Assembly (NCBI GenBank): GCA_905250125.1
Contig: CAJNOL010000686.1
Coordinates: 47,551-111,550 of the forward strand
Length of the DNA stretch: 64,000 nucleotides
Source: Rotaria sordida
Lineage: Eukaryota > Rotifera > Eurotatoria > Philodinida > Philodinidae
Direction of reading: 5' to 3'
Positions within the stretch are counted from its first letter, which is position 1; every line of letters starts with the position of its first letter. This document shows, one piece after another, positions 1-13,800 of this stretch. The position numbers were made by a program, and so were the translations under genes. Below the pieces are notes generated by a model. That model was not told the origin of the DNA and searched no databases. It was given only the letters and a program-made list of their open reading frames with translations.

Positions 1-467
1 CACATGTTTTGATTAATAAGATATTGAAAAATATTCTTGAAATATTATTCTTTATATAAACTTCATTGTCTATTCTTTTGAAGGAGACTACCACGAGTCC
101 TGATATTTCGAAAAATTTTTGTTTGCAAAAAGGACGAGATCTTAATGAATCGACATCAAAGTAGTTGTATACTGCTGACGTACTTTCATCTTACAATGTT
201 TCCAGAACGCGGAAAAATTGATAATTTTGAATTAGGTCTTTTCGACCAATTTTGAACCTTGTTTTTTTAGATGCAATGAAATCGAATGATAGCTTCGGAT
301 AGAGCAATCAAAACCGAGCGAAATTGTTATAAAAAAATTGACAAGATAATGAATTGTGAATACTAAAAAAACTTCATATTTGAAACTTTGATTCAGGAAT
401 TGATGTACCCCTAATAATATTGATTATTTAATAGTTGTTACTTCTTTTTTCCATTGAATATGAATAG

Positions 468-3400
468 ATCTATATAATCGTGATCGAATTCAAATTGAAA
501 GTGATCTCGCCGCTATAGGAGTTGCTGTTGAACAACGTTCACGAGATGCTATTCAAAATGTTTTTGATCAACGTGATTCTTTAATTAGTCATATTAATGA
601 ATATATGGAAAAAGAACAAACAATCAATAGGTATTAATACAATTAATATGGTTGTCTTAAAATAATTCTTTCATTTATTAAGTATTAAACATAATGATCT
701 TGCTAATGAATTTCGGCAAATGCAAAATCATTTAGAAAGTGCTCAGAAGTATGATATTTATTGAATTTATCTAAAACTATTTTTGTCTTATTATATAGTG
801 GAGAAGATATTGGTTCACGTACTCGAGATGATTTTTTACGTGATATTCATGAACTTCAAAATCGAATGAATAAACGCCATAATTTAATTGAAACACATAT
901 TTTACAAGTAAATAAACATTAAAAAAAAGAAAACTTCCTCAAAATCTTAACTTTTGTTTTTCTTCTTTATTTTAGATTCCAACAATTAGTCGATATGAAC
1001 GAGTACCAATTCAAAAATTACTTGGTGAACTTCATTTTAATTCTCATATGATGAATGGTATTCCAAATCGAAATATACCATCTTTATTAAACAATCAATC
1101 TTTACCAAAACAAAATGGTTTATTAGATTATCCTTCAAAACCTTCAATAACAATCATACCTAAAACATTAACAAGAATCTCTTCACCATCACCGCCACCG
1201 CCACCACCAATAGCTTCTAGTACATCATCAAATAATCATGTTACAACAACAACAACAGCAAATGATATAACTAATATTAAACCATTAATGTCAGGTGCAT
1301 ATCAAAATGGTACAATCGATGTATTTGATGAATTTCGTCGTATGGCAGCTCAAATTCATCAACAATTTAATGCGCCTTATAGTAAAGTAATTAATGCTGC
1401 ATCATCAATTCCATTATCAACATCTGATGGAATTCAAAATATTGATGGAATTGATAAAAATTCTAAACGATCATTACCAAAAACAAAATATCAAACGCCC
1501 TCAACAGGTTCATTTACCATGCAATGGAAAATCGAACACACAGCAGGTACATAAATGATATATTATTATACAGGAGCGTCTATAAATATCTAGATGATGA
1601 ATAAATTTACTATCTTCAGTCTAGTTTGATCAATCGGGCTAATTTTTTTTCTTGATAATAGAGGATTTATCAAAGTTTTTTATTCGTAACGGACCTGTCA
1701 AATTAATATTATTAGCGCTAGCATTATTAATTCTAATAAAGAAGTATTCTATTGACCAAAAGTATCGTACTCTCAGATTTCAGCCATTCGGAGACCGAGA
1801 CTTGTGAAGTTTTTAATGTATATACTACCTTAGAAATATAGATCAGTCTGGCTTTGTTCATTTGAGTTGAAAAGAGATTATGATCTATGGCAAACTTTCA
1901 CAATGTGAATCATATAATTCAAGAAAGAAACAAGCTTATGACTCGACGAATTGATCATTATATAAGCTTTTAATGCGGATATTTTACATAATGATAGATT
2001 GGCTAGACCTTAGGGTTCATCCTATTGACAGTTATAGAACTTTTAGTAAGAAGAGCCATCATACGTTATAACTAGAGCTTGTTGTGACCAAAGAGAGAAA
2101 AGATTGTTCGATAATAATCTTCATGTTAGGTGTGAGAAAAAAATAATTCTATTTGATCTTTTGTATTCAGAACTTTTTTCTCTTCAAAATGGTATATAAT
2201 ATTCGAGGATATATGACAGAGAAAATTGCGACACATGCGTCGTGACTAGAACTGATCACGAAGAATATGTAACATTTTTCTCTGACATAGATCGTTGTAT
2301 CCTCGCCTTTTAAACATCATTTTGAAGAGAAGAAAATTCTGAATACAAAGGATCGAATTAAATTTACTTGCTCACATCGAACATGAAAGTTATTATCGAA
2401 CAATCTTCTTTTCTTTGGACACGGTTTAATGAGCACATTTGACTCTAATCAAAACTTTGAAGAGTCCTGTATAACCATGAAAAAAACAGACTGGAGATAT
2501 TGAGTGCTTTTTTGTCTAGGTATTTATGGGCCACTCTGTATATATATATCTAAATTTTTATTTGTATATATATATATATATATTTGTTTTTTTAAGTACC
2601 TAATTTTTTATGTATGACACCATATCCAACACCAAAAATTTTTATTCTTGATAAATATGGTAAAGTATCTGTATGTAGTATTCCACCAAAACCAACAAAA
2701 CCATTTGAATCATATTCATTATTTACAAATGGTACTGATGAATTGATTGAATCTGCTGCTGTTTCACCACGTTTTCTTATTATTTATGCTCGAAAAAAAC
2801 AAGATACAATGACTGGTACAATGTATTTTTTTAATCATGAATGTAAATCTGTTTTACAAAATGGTATTCATCAAAGCATTCCAGTACATCATATATTATG
2901 TGATCAAAATGCAAATCGTCTCTATTGTCTTGATCGTATGCGTTGTACAATTTATTATCATACATTACCAAATAATTCAAATGAAATTGAAACATATATG
3001 AAAACTCGACGTGATTTTACACAATTTAATACAAGTTATCAAGCTTCTAAAATGGTACAAAATGATGATATCTTAGGATTTTATGAACGAAATGACTGTA
3101 CTGTTCATTTATATGATAAAAAAACAACAGAAAAATTTGATGATTTTAAATGTGAACATTTTATGGATAAATTTGAAAGTTGGGGAATTATTGGTATGAA
3201 AATGTTATTTTGTAGAGTTTGTTTCTTTTTTTTAATTTATTTATGCTCATCCAACAGCTAAAACCATTCTAATCTTTTAAAGAAGTAGGACACTGTCGGA
3301 AAACGATCGATGTTTGTCAAGAGAATATTACTAAATTCTATATTGGTAACGCAATCTGGTGAACTTCAAAGTTCGAAGCAAAAGAAAAAAACAAAACACC

Positions 3401-4198
3401 ATCTCGCTCTTTATTTTACACTATCTTAATTAGCTGACCGCAGAATAATCCTATGTCAAAATTGATTTGTTCTTTTAATAATGAGTTCAATTTCAGAAAA
3501 GAATCTGTTTCTTCTGATTACATATCATTGTTAGCTATCGGAAGATTAGAGTTGACAGAAAAACTTTCTAAAGAGAGATGTGCACGGTTATCCTACCCTT
3601 CAAGGTAAAGGTAGAGGTTATTCCAGAATAGGATAAGATAGAGCTCGTCTGGCTGGTTCCAGACTCGGTCGGGTCCGAATCTGAAATTTTTCTGTTAATC
3701 GAATTCGGATCTGAAAATTTTGGGCTCAACAAGCTCTAGCGCAAGGATAAAGATTTTCCAAGGGTAGGGTAAGGGTAGAAGTTCTGCAGAGTAGGATTAA
3801 ATAAGGATTAGAAAATTTTTCTCAGTCAGGGTGGAGGATACAAAAACAAAGTTTATGCTGTACAGTTATATTTCAAAATGTATTAACAATTTCATAAATT
3901 CACTCGTGTAATAAACATATAAAAAGAATATAATTAATAAAATAATATATTTATTTTCTTTATAGCTATTCGAAAAGATAATAATAGTCTTATATTTAAA
4001 GTGGATGAACGTGATGATCATGATACTGCAAATCGTCAACATATTGTTTATGAAGTTAATCGTTCAACAAAACAAATTATAAGTCAAATTCAACTTAACT
4101 CAGTATTTGGTATGATAATTGGACCAAATAATGAAGTGATTTTGGGTATTCGTCAAACAAAAGATAGTGGTGTTATTCAATCTTATATTAAAAAATAA
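468..4198 (+). CDS. TRIM-like gene A: coiled coil plus C-terminal propeller (5' end outside window)
   Basis: Exons 468-630, 683-748, 799-907, 976-1546, 2597-3193 and 3966-4198; all phases agree and all junctions are GT..AG. The first visible exon opens mid-codon after an acceptor, so the RING and B-box exons lie upstream of the window. The first three exons encode a charged coiled coil. Exon 4 starts IPTISRYERV and carries the family linker LLGEL, then a proline run (SPSPPPPPP) and a Ser/Thr/Asn-rich spacer. The rest matches the propeller of genes B-F, for example ILDKYGKVSV and RLYCLDRM, and ends in GMIIGPNNEVILGIR...SYIKK. The 1.05-kb and 0.77-kb introns explain why the reading frame seems to stop at 1554 and 3261. 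Role as an E3 ligase is inferred from complete paralogs. Confidence 0.75.
1567..2542. mobile_element. Tc1/mariner-type non-autonomous element (MITE) in gene A intron
   Basis: The ends are inverted repeats of about 50 bp: TATACAGGAGCGTCTATAAA at the left and, on the opposite strand at the right, TATACAGAGTGGCCCATAAA. Matching blocks continue inward (TCTAGA / CCTAGA and CTTCAGTCTAG / CTCCAGTCTG). This resembles the TA-flanked CAGGGTGTCCCATAA ends of Tc1/mariner elements. Inside, 2088-2420 is a further palindrome of about 330 bp centred near 2250. No transposase frame is visible. The element fills nearly all of the 1547-2596 intron. Confidence 0.7.
2546..2583. repeat. (TA)n-rich microsatellite
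   Basis: Two runs of alternating TA/AT lie just after the MITE and just before the acceptor at 2595-2596. Slippage here could alter acceptor spacing. Confidence 0.7.
3194..3965 (+). other. Gene A last intron, repeat-like, no gene
   Basis: A 772-bp intron between phase-1 exons. It contains imperfect direct copies of a GGTAAGGGTAG-like motif (about 3601-3620 and 3766-3780) and a GGTTCCAGACTCGG patch resembling the Arg/Glu-rich-looking repeats at 18.5 and 48.5 kb. No coding frame or clear inverted repeat was seen. Confidence 0.5.
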
Positions 4199-4802
4199 TG
4201 AATAATTATATCAAAAGACCAGTGTAGGTTATCAGAAACAAAAAAAACCATGAATAATGTGATTTATCTTGTGTCTGTGTTAACCAAAAAAGAAAAAAAA
4301 GCGAAATATCATCTTTTGTTGTATATTTTTTTGCTACAAAAAAAAAAAGATGATAAACTACTGTGATTATTAGTGAGAATGCAAGTTTGTTTTGTTTATA
4401 CTGATGATGTTCTTTATAGTTTTTTCTTTCCTTGTTCATGATTATATTTGTCTCTAGTCAAGACAAAACATGACTTTTTGTTTTTTCACTCGCATTCAAA
4501 AAGATATCTTGTACATAAACTTTATTCGTTCTTTCATTTTTTCTTCTTTTTTTTTTTTTTTGGTTAATTTCACCACTTTATTTGGTTATTTGTTGTGATA
4601 TGAGTAAGGGATGAAAGAAGATTAAAAACAAACTATTAGCTTAATTTTCGTTTATGCTTTTCGTTTTTTTCATTTTATGTTCATTTTCGTTTGTTTTTTC
4701 TACTGGTTATTAATAAACATGATGATTATATATCTAGGATATATTTCATTTTAGCTAATTCAACATTGATATTAAAATCTTTCTTGTAGAATTCAATGAA
4801 AT
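4199..4802. other. Gene A to gene B spacer
   Basis: 604 bp of AT-rich DNA with long T/A tracts, probably the 3' UTR of A and promoter or 5' region of B. A pyrimidine-rich stretch ending in AG at 4788-4789 sits 13 bp before the start of gene B. No other gene seen. Confidence 0.6.
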
Positions 4803-7800
4803 ATGTCAATATCACGAAATATTCTTTTATGTACAGTTTGTCAATCATTATTTAATGTAAGAATAATTTTATTTGATTAATTATATTTTTATAATATTTT
4901 TTTTGATATAAAAGGATGCAAGACAATTACGATGTGGTCATTCATTTTGTTATAAATGTATTGTATCTCAATTTGATAAAACATCGAATAGAATTGTTTG
5001 TTCGAGATGCAAGTGAGTCTTGTTAATATTCAATTAGTTAGGAGTGCAACTATTAAAAGAGAATGAAAGAAATATAACATTTTTTTTTTATTTGAGAGTT
5101 TTCTTTCCAATAATAAAATCTAATTATATTTTTTGTATGCGAATGAAATAAATGCAAACATCATCTATATTCGGTTTTAGAACAGAATCTTTTAATCAAT
5201 CTAAAAAGCTGAAGAATATAAAATTAATTTAGGTTTTTTTTATGACAATAATTTGAAGTAAAAACAAGAAAGAGTTACTCGAAAACATGTCTAAATAAAA
5301 GATCTAAATTCTACTTATCAAAAACAATATACTTTACGATAGAAGACATAAAATAAATTTATTCTCTTCTATTGCTCTATATTTCATCATTAGTGCAGTC
5401 GGTTTTTGTTGACGAAATAATATCTAAAATTCAGAAATCTTTGACTTTAACCTCATTCTCAAAAAATATTTTCATTTAAAGTATTCATAATAATTTCTAC
5501 TAACAAAATGATTATATATAAATATCAAAAATATCATTAGCTAATTATTTGTTTTTTTCTTTCTTCAGACGTATTCATCAATTTGAATCATTTTCACATT
5601 TCGAAATGAGTTTAATTGTTGATGCATTTGTTATGTCATTGGTTACGGAACATCGACGTAAAACTACTATTCAATCAACACCATTATTAGCATTTACACT
5701 TGAACAAATTCTTGAACGAAGTCCAGCACCATTTCTTATTGCAAAATGTGCTGAATGTACACTTCGAAAAGAACTTGGTACTTAGAATAAATAAACTCCA
5801 TAACATAATATCACAAAAAAAAAAAATATTCGTATTTTCATCTTTCTTTTAAGTTGTTTGTCCTGAATGTGAACAAGTAATTTGTTTTGAATGTATTTCT
5901 CAACATCAATTAGTTGTAAATAATCATGTTCAGCAAGATTGGATAAAATGTAAAGATACATGGAATATGATTTATGAAAAATCGAGTAAAATGTTTTTTT
6001 CTTTTGTTTTCCTATTATTTAAAAGATTTATTTTGTAGTGTTATTTGATGAACAACAATTTGATCTTAAATCTTATACAAATGAGTTAAAATCTCGTGTT
6101 GAAAAACGTTCAAATTTTCTTTTTGAAACAATTGAAAAATGGCAAAAAATCTATGAAAATAAAATGAATCAATATTCGGAGATATATAATATTATTCGTC
6201 AAGAAATAACAACACAATATCAATCAATTGATCAACATATTCAAATATTTCTTAAGTTTGTTTAAAAAAAAAAAAAGAAGAAAGCAAGTTCTTTCAATGA
6301 CATTTATATTTTCAGTTCTAAAGATCCCGATCCAATCAAAGTTGAACATTTTTTTCGAGAAATTAAAGATTTTAAAATTAAATTACGTCAACAAATAAAA
6401 CAAATTGATGAATATTCACAAAAATGTCCAACTTATTCAATATCAAATTTTGATTCATCTATACTCGGTACAATATCTATGCAAACATCTATTGAACATC
6501 TTAAAACTATCATTGATGATGATAATAATGAATATCATATTGAAATAGAAAATGATATAAATGATAATGAAAGTATAAATTCAGATGAAAGTGAACAAAC
6601 AATACATGAAAATAGTAATAATCAAGAAGTTCAAGAATCAAATAGTACATCTCCACTGACAACATTAGATAATATTCCAAATAAAAAACTTCTTTGGTCT
6701 TTACATTTTAAATTTGTACCACAATATATTGCACTTTATCGACAATCGATTTTATTTGCATCAGATCGTTGGGGATTTGTTAGGTACGGTGTTTGTTTTT
6801 TTTTAAGATTTATTAAATCAATATTGTTTTGGGTTTTTAGTACATGGAATTATACAAATGCACGTACGAAACCTACACCGAAAAAAACATTTGTTCTCTT
6901 TCCACAATTTCGAATTGGCACTTGGTCTCGTGTCTATGTCGAATCGTTTAGCGTTTGTAAGTTTTGCATAAAAAATTTTTTTTTTCTTTCTTACTTTAAC
7001 GGATTACTAAAAGTAATTTGATGAAATATTCGCTCATTGGAGTCTGCAGAAAGGCAATTATAACTTTTCTCGATAAGTTTTAACTGCATAAAGGGATATG
7101 TGTAGGCTTTTAGAGAAAGACTTGATCTAATAATATATGCATTATCAAGTTCTATCACATATCGTTGAGAGACCTGCATCGAAGTCACGTTGGAGTTAAC
7201 CAAATGTATTACTACTAGTAAATCAGATTTGATACAATAGACTTTTTAAATTGTAAGTTTTATTCTTTGGTATTCATTGTACGAACTGCCATGTTTTCGG
7301 AATTTGGTTGGTGTCTCTTCAAGGCTTACGCCCATGAGGAGAAGTTGGAGTCAACCTTGACACTGACTTTTCCTCACATTTGTAAAGTCCAGAGAAGATA
7401 TGTGAATCGAGCATTCAAAACACATCAGTTTGTACAATGAATATCAAAGAATAAAATTCACGATTCAAAAAACTCTGTAGTATTCAATCTAATTTACTGA
7501 TAGGCCATTTAGAGAGCTCAGTCGGCTCCTAAAAATGACTTCGATGCAGGTGTCTGGTAATGTTGACATGTGAATAGATATAACTTTATAATGCATACAC
7601 TATTAGATAGTGAATATCTTTCTTTCAATCCTGCATATATCCCGTTCTGTAGTCAAATCCTGACAGTCATCTTTGAAAACATTGGGTAAGAATTAAAATT
7701 TTGTGTTCTTTCTGAAAAAGCTTCACAAATGTTTGTAGAACTTCTGGTTTAAGACTTATGAGCAGATGTTTTTGAGACCTGTAAATTCAGTTTGGACGAG

Positions 7801-10800
7801 CTTCAGTATGCCAATACTTACTCAAACTAAAAACGAAAATTATTTTAAATACAACGAATGAACGAACAAACATATCTCTGTAGAATGAGATACTAATAAT
7901 TAGTGTCCGCGTCACAACAAAGCTGGAATAGATGTAACCTCAATAAGTCGACAAGAGCGGAAGCTGGTGACCTGCTATTTTCACTGATCGAAACAGAAGA
8001 GCTTCGAACAGCTTTTTGTCTGGTACTACATAAGACAAAATTATTTAGAAATCCATTATCTTTGCAAACATTCAAAAAATATGCATGAAAATCGTATAGC
8101 GCTTTCAAAACAATTTCGATAAAAAGTCAGAAAGCTTGCTAAAAATCAACACAGTTCCATGTAATTTCACCGAATAAATACGCAATTTCGTTTGCTTAAC
8201 ATTGACACGTGAGGTGCTAATCACCTGAATTGTGTCTTCCTCCCTAAAGCACATGTCAAGATCAAAATTGCATCACAACAGAATATGGTTTTCATACAAT
8301 TTTTTAGAATGTTTTTCGAAAATAATAAACTTTTAAATAATATTGTCTTATATAGTAGCAGACAGAAAGATATTCAAAAATCTCCTTTATCGATTGCTGA
8401 AAACTACAAATCGCTAGTTGTTACTGTTATCGAGTTATTGAGATTACATGCATCCCTCTTTAATTCTGGTGTGAATATTAGTTTATAGTAAGTCATTTGT
8501 CAACAGTGGGTATTTTGATCTGGCACACTGTGTCTATTTAGGCAATTTTCTCGATTCATACGGAAAACAAATTTTTGAAGTGAGCTCGGCCACTGCTAAA
8601 TGATTGATTCTGAAATCACTGATTTTTATATCATTTTGTAGAGAATCATCCCACATTTAATTCTATGCAAAAAAATCAGTAATATAACGTGTGCTGCAAA
8701 AAAAAGTGTCAATTATCGTACCATTAAAAAATTGACTCATAAATCCTAAACCAGAAGTCTTAGAGAAATGTTGAATCTCTATTCGGAAACAATATAAAAT
8801 CATGATTCAAACCCAATGTTTTTAAAGAACTAGGGCAGATAAGGCCATTTTCCCGCCCCCAATGAAATCAAGTTTTTATTTCTATTGAAATGAAGCTAGG
8901 TATGCATTCTGATCGTCTTTCATGGGTCAATTTTGAAATAGTTAAAAAAAAAAGTGTTTTAAGTTCAAATAAATTGTATACTTACTGGTAGAGTCGAGTA
9001 TGCTGATTATGAATATTAATATTACAAAGCCTATAAATGTTTTGTTAGTCCAAAAATGTTAACATTTCGAGATGACCCATTACAGCTAAAAACTTGATTT
9101 TTAGCCTCCCAATAGATCACTTGATCCTTAGTATCTGTGAGAAATTTATACTACATATGTAAAACTATATGTTCTATCTGAAAATGAACAGAAAACTACT
9201 TGTGTACACTGATTTTGTCTAATACTTTGAGATAAAGGAACCCAAATTCGCTTATTTTCATGCCATATGTAATCTTTGGATCCTTATCTCTTCATGAAAA
9301 AGTTTAAAAGCAATGTCAATTTCTTTATATACGTAATTTTTCATGTCCTATCAATTTGTAATGTTTCAAAAGCCAAAAATCGGTGGGTAAAGGTCAGAAA
9401 TTCCAAAAATCTCAGTTTTCCGTTATTTTCATACCATATGTAATCTTTGACTCCCTGTCTCGTCATCATTATCATGATCACCATCATTATTATCATCGCC
9501 ATCGTCGTCTTCGTCATTCAAAAGCACGGTTTGATGCGTCTTTAAAAAAGTCAGTGTAATTGGTTGACAATTGCTTCATTTTTTATGTATCATAGCGTGC
9601 CAAACCCAAATACTTGGGAATTAATGCCACATGGTTACAGATACTGATCGTTAGATTTCTACAAGAACATTGACAACACCATTTTATAACGGTGCAGTCA
9701 TTGTATTGAATAATAGCATTGTATATCTTTCTATTGGAATGTCTTGATTGAATTTTTGCGTTAAATATCCATGTGTTTGTGTTAACATCATAATTTCGTA
9801 AAATCCATCGTCATTTATACGTCTATTAGTGCAGCTTTTAGCTTGTTTCAGTTTAAATATGTCAAGCGTAAGTTCTTCTAATTGCGTCTGCGAGATGATA
9901 GAAACATCAGTCGCTGCTTCAGCACCCTCTATTCCCTTCCATTTTTTCATCTTGTGAATTTTTTTATTATTGAGCTTTGTTTCAAGAACATTTTTTTACG
10001 CTCTTCTTCGAACATCATTCGAACAGCCTCAACATCATTGGCAGTATCATAATTTTAATGATGAATGAAAAGCATTTAGAATCACACAAACAATTTGAAG
10101 ATAGTCGTGCACATAAGGCAGAGATGAGTTCGGTATGACATAATCAAAATACTTAAACTATTTCAAACTTCCATTTACGCTTTCTATGATTCAGCGGATA
10201 TTCGTTATGAAGGTATTACGATTTACTTCAGATGTTGTGTATTTTTATTTTCGTTTCTTAACAGAAAAGATGGCATGTAGATATTAAAGCCAAGAGACCG
10301 TATGTAATCGAGAACATCTTGAAAGCCACGATTCTACCACGAAAGTATCTTCCTACTTAAGCTAGTTCAATATCTCCTTCTCATTAGTATGGAAAATATG
10401 GTTCATAATATTTGCGTCATTATTCCGTCAGTCTGTAAAATATGGGTCAATTGTCGAACATATGTGCCCATCTACAGCAACACCCATCATAGGTGTTATG
10501 AGTCGGCGCGATTTACGTATACTAAACAATCTACGTTGTAGTAGATTACACGCACTCTTTTGGCAATAGATATAGGTTCTATTTAATATAATAGCCGGTA
10601 TTTCTAAATCCAAGATATTCAGGTATGAAATGCTTCACTAATGATTGTCAAGTACTTTTGAGAACCTGTTCAACAGTACGTTTGCTACTAATCGAGAAAA
10701 GAGTTGCTAAAACGTTATTACTTAGGTCTAAACTACGTTTCGTGAGAAGGCAGCCGACTGCTATCTGGTTAGATCGATTGACAGTATTTCGTATGCCAAT

Positions 10801-13800
10801 TTGATTACAAAGGCCATCAAAATCTTGCTTCTTAATGCTTATTAGAGTTCAATAATCATGATCTGTATATCGTGGAGATTGGTTGTAGTCAATTGGTATA
10901 GGTTTCGTTTGTAATGCTATAGTACAACGTCTTCAATCTAATCAAATATCGTCAAGCATTAACTTTAAAATATTTATGGAGACACTACTGACTGGTTTAC
11001 AGTTGATCTTGACTAATTGAATGGCATTCAATGATACTTGTTCTTCTGCAGCATAACTTATACAACAACGACTTCCTGATTTAAAGTATACCATATCATT
11101 CACTAATGCGTGAAATCAAATAGTTTCAGTAATTTCCATAGATGAAATTCGACAATAGGTTTCTTGACAGATTGAACAATTATGTATCTGAAATTGGTGA
11201 AACATATGCAAGCAATCGAACAGTATCAGAAATCAATAAAGAACAAGTGACGCCTCTGTTGTATAATAGTTTTCCATCAGTTTGAATTGCGTTATTGACT
11301 TTAAAATCGATACCCATTGAATTAATGCTTGAAAAACGTTCGGAAGATAACAATAGTTTATCAGATAACCTTAAGCGCTTTGGATGCTTTTGATAACATG
11401 TATTACATATTTTATAGTCGTTTTTAAGTGATCGTGGATGAAGTAATTTATACAATGGATTTATATTATCAAACAAAGATCGAGATTTCATTAAGTTGTC
11501 ACTACGTTTAGTTTTGATAAGAACTTCATCTGAACAGCAGCATTCGTGGAATGACATGGTGTCAACCCTCTAGTTTCAAGATATTCTAGCAACAACAATG
11601 AATTGAAGAAAAAAAATGTACCACAATGGTTCAAAGAGAAAAATAAACAATAATGATTAGAAGAGAGAAATGAGCAACAACAAGTTGATTGTTCTCTTAA
11701 TGTCTACGATTAATATATATGAACGTGCTTTACAACACGGATGTATATATATGTTGTAGTCAAAATTAAAATTCAGTCAAATTTTAAATTTGACTGATTT
11801 TTTGATTAGACAAATTTTAAATTTTGCCTAGACGATTCGTCAAATTTTAAATTCGACTGAATTTTAATTTTGACCACAATATATATATGTATATACGTAT
11901 ATTTCGTAATGGACTGTCGCCGGACCATATTAGTTGACTTATAATGGAACATGCCTAGAAAAAATCATTTTCAATCACATGGTATAGACTGTTCTGCCTT
12001 TTCTATAACATTTCGTTGAAAGGAATGATTTTATACCGACCATAAAATGATTCAATCATAAAAATTTACCAACTAAGTACATAATCAGTATATGAGTTTT
12101 AAAAATATCGAACGACTAATGCTTTTCATTGTATGCTGTTTTAATTAAAATAATAAAAAAATTGAGACTTTAGGAATTTCTAACCTTCACCTATCGTTTT
12201 GTTTTGCTTCTTTAACACTACAGATCGATAGAGCATGAAGAATTAAATATACAAAAAAAAGTTTGACATTGCTTCTAACCTCTTTCATGAAGAGACAGAT
12301 ATTCAAAGATTACCTATGACATAAAAATAAACGAATTTGGACCTTCTTATCTCAAAGGGTATGTGTCAAATTGGCCGAAAGAACAAAAATAGCGAACGAG
12401 AGAATAGCGAAAAAAGAATGGCGAGAAAATAATGTCGACACAAAACATGACGAAAACAAAAATGTCGATCGTATAAAAATAGCGAAAGAATATATACCCC
12501 TAAAAAATATCGAAAATGTTTCGTATATTACTGAGTGACTCTGTTAACGGTGAGATGTGGGGTATGAATGTGGGTGTAGGGGTAGATATAAGGAGAAGGC
12601 TGATATCTGCATGCACTCTTCACATGGACACTGACGTCTATATCCACATCTACACTCGTCCACAAAAAGAAGTGTATTGTCTTATCGTTAGTTTTGTGCT
12701 TGAACATTTTTCGTACACTAGTATCTCTTGTTGGTGTACTTATATGCCCCTCACTTTTTTGCATGCAATAAAGTGTCTTCATCTTATTGATCGAGAGTCT
12801 CAAAAGAAACTTTTTTCGACATTTTTTTTGCTATAAATTCGTTCGCTATTTTTTCTTTCGATCAAATTCATACCATTCTCTCAGAGTATCAGACAAAATC
12901 AGTGTGTATAACTAATTTTCTGTTCATTTTTAGATAGAACGTATAATTTTACATATCTAATGTAAATTTCTCATCGATCCGGAGGATCAAATGGTCTATT
13001 GCGAGACTAAAAGCCAAGTTTTTAGCTGTAATAGGTCATCTCGAAATGTTAAAACGTTTCAACTAATAAAATATTAATGGGCTTTGTAATATCGATATTC
13101 GAAATCAGCACACTCTACTCTATCAATGAGCATACAATTTATCTGAATCACAAAATTATTTTTTGAGCTCTTTCAAAATTGATCTATAAAATATAATCAG
13201 GATCTATACCTAACTTCATTCCAATAAAAAAAAAAACTCGATTTGATTGCAGGTGGGAAAAAGACCTTATTCACCCTCTTGCTTTCTGCATAGGCTGAGA
13301 AATGAATTTACATTTTGTCAAATTAGTTTTCAATCATGTGTTATTGAAATTTTTAACTTTTCTTTGTTTTTGTGTTTTATTTAGATAAACCATACATATG
13401 TGTTTTTGTTAAAGGATCTGATGAATCACTTGCAAATTTTATTGCATTTTTTTCTCATAGTGGACAATTACAGATGAAAGTTGAATATGATCATCGATAT
13501 ACACTTCGTCAATTAATTTGTGATGAAAGTTCAAGAGGAAATTGTATATGTATGTATATTTAAAATAAATATTTCTTTGATTTATTTATTTATTTATTTA
13601 TTTTTGTTTTAATTTCAAGGGGCTGTCGATCGAGGCATGCATTGCATTTATAAACATGATTTACCACGAATTAATAAAGAAATTAAACCATTTTTATCAA
13701 CACATAAAATAGCAACACGTTTAAATGATCGAAGTTGTGATGTTATTCGTATGGCTATTAATCAAAATATTCTCGCTTTACTTGGTATGATTTATAAATT

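Larger units (their letters stand above)
8832..13277. mobile_element. DNA transposon with ~0.6-kb terminal inverted repeats in gene B intron
   Basis: The left arm (8832-about 9425) pairs with the right arm (about 12150-13277, interrupted by an insertion). Landmarks: AGGGCAGATAAGGCC at the left end against AGGGTGAATAAGGTC read inward from the right end; TTTCGAGATGACCCATTACA at 9064 against TGTAATAGGTCATCTCGAAA near 13030; CACTGATTTTGTCTAATA against the complement near 12890; GGTCAGAAATTCC at 9395 against GGAATTTCTAACC near 12173. Between the arms lies a broken minus-strand transposase. The arms have diverged, so this looks old. Superfamily uncertain. A CAT/ATC-rich simple repeat sits at 9460-9525. 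Confidence 0.75.

Noticed and set aside
1..467. Earlier exons of gene A (RING/B-box)
   Set aside because: No Cys-rich frame or convincing splice pair is present before 468; they must lie upstream of the window.
7893..8488. Three frames of 61-71 codons on both strands
   Set aside because: They are arms of the FB2 inverted repeat, so the frames are mirror copies of each other with no domain and no splice partner.
12516..12836. Frames of 106 and 91 codons on opposite strands
   Set aside because: Both lie in the nested element, overlap almost fully and show no recognisable protein features.
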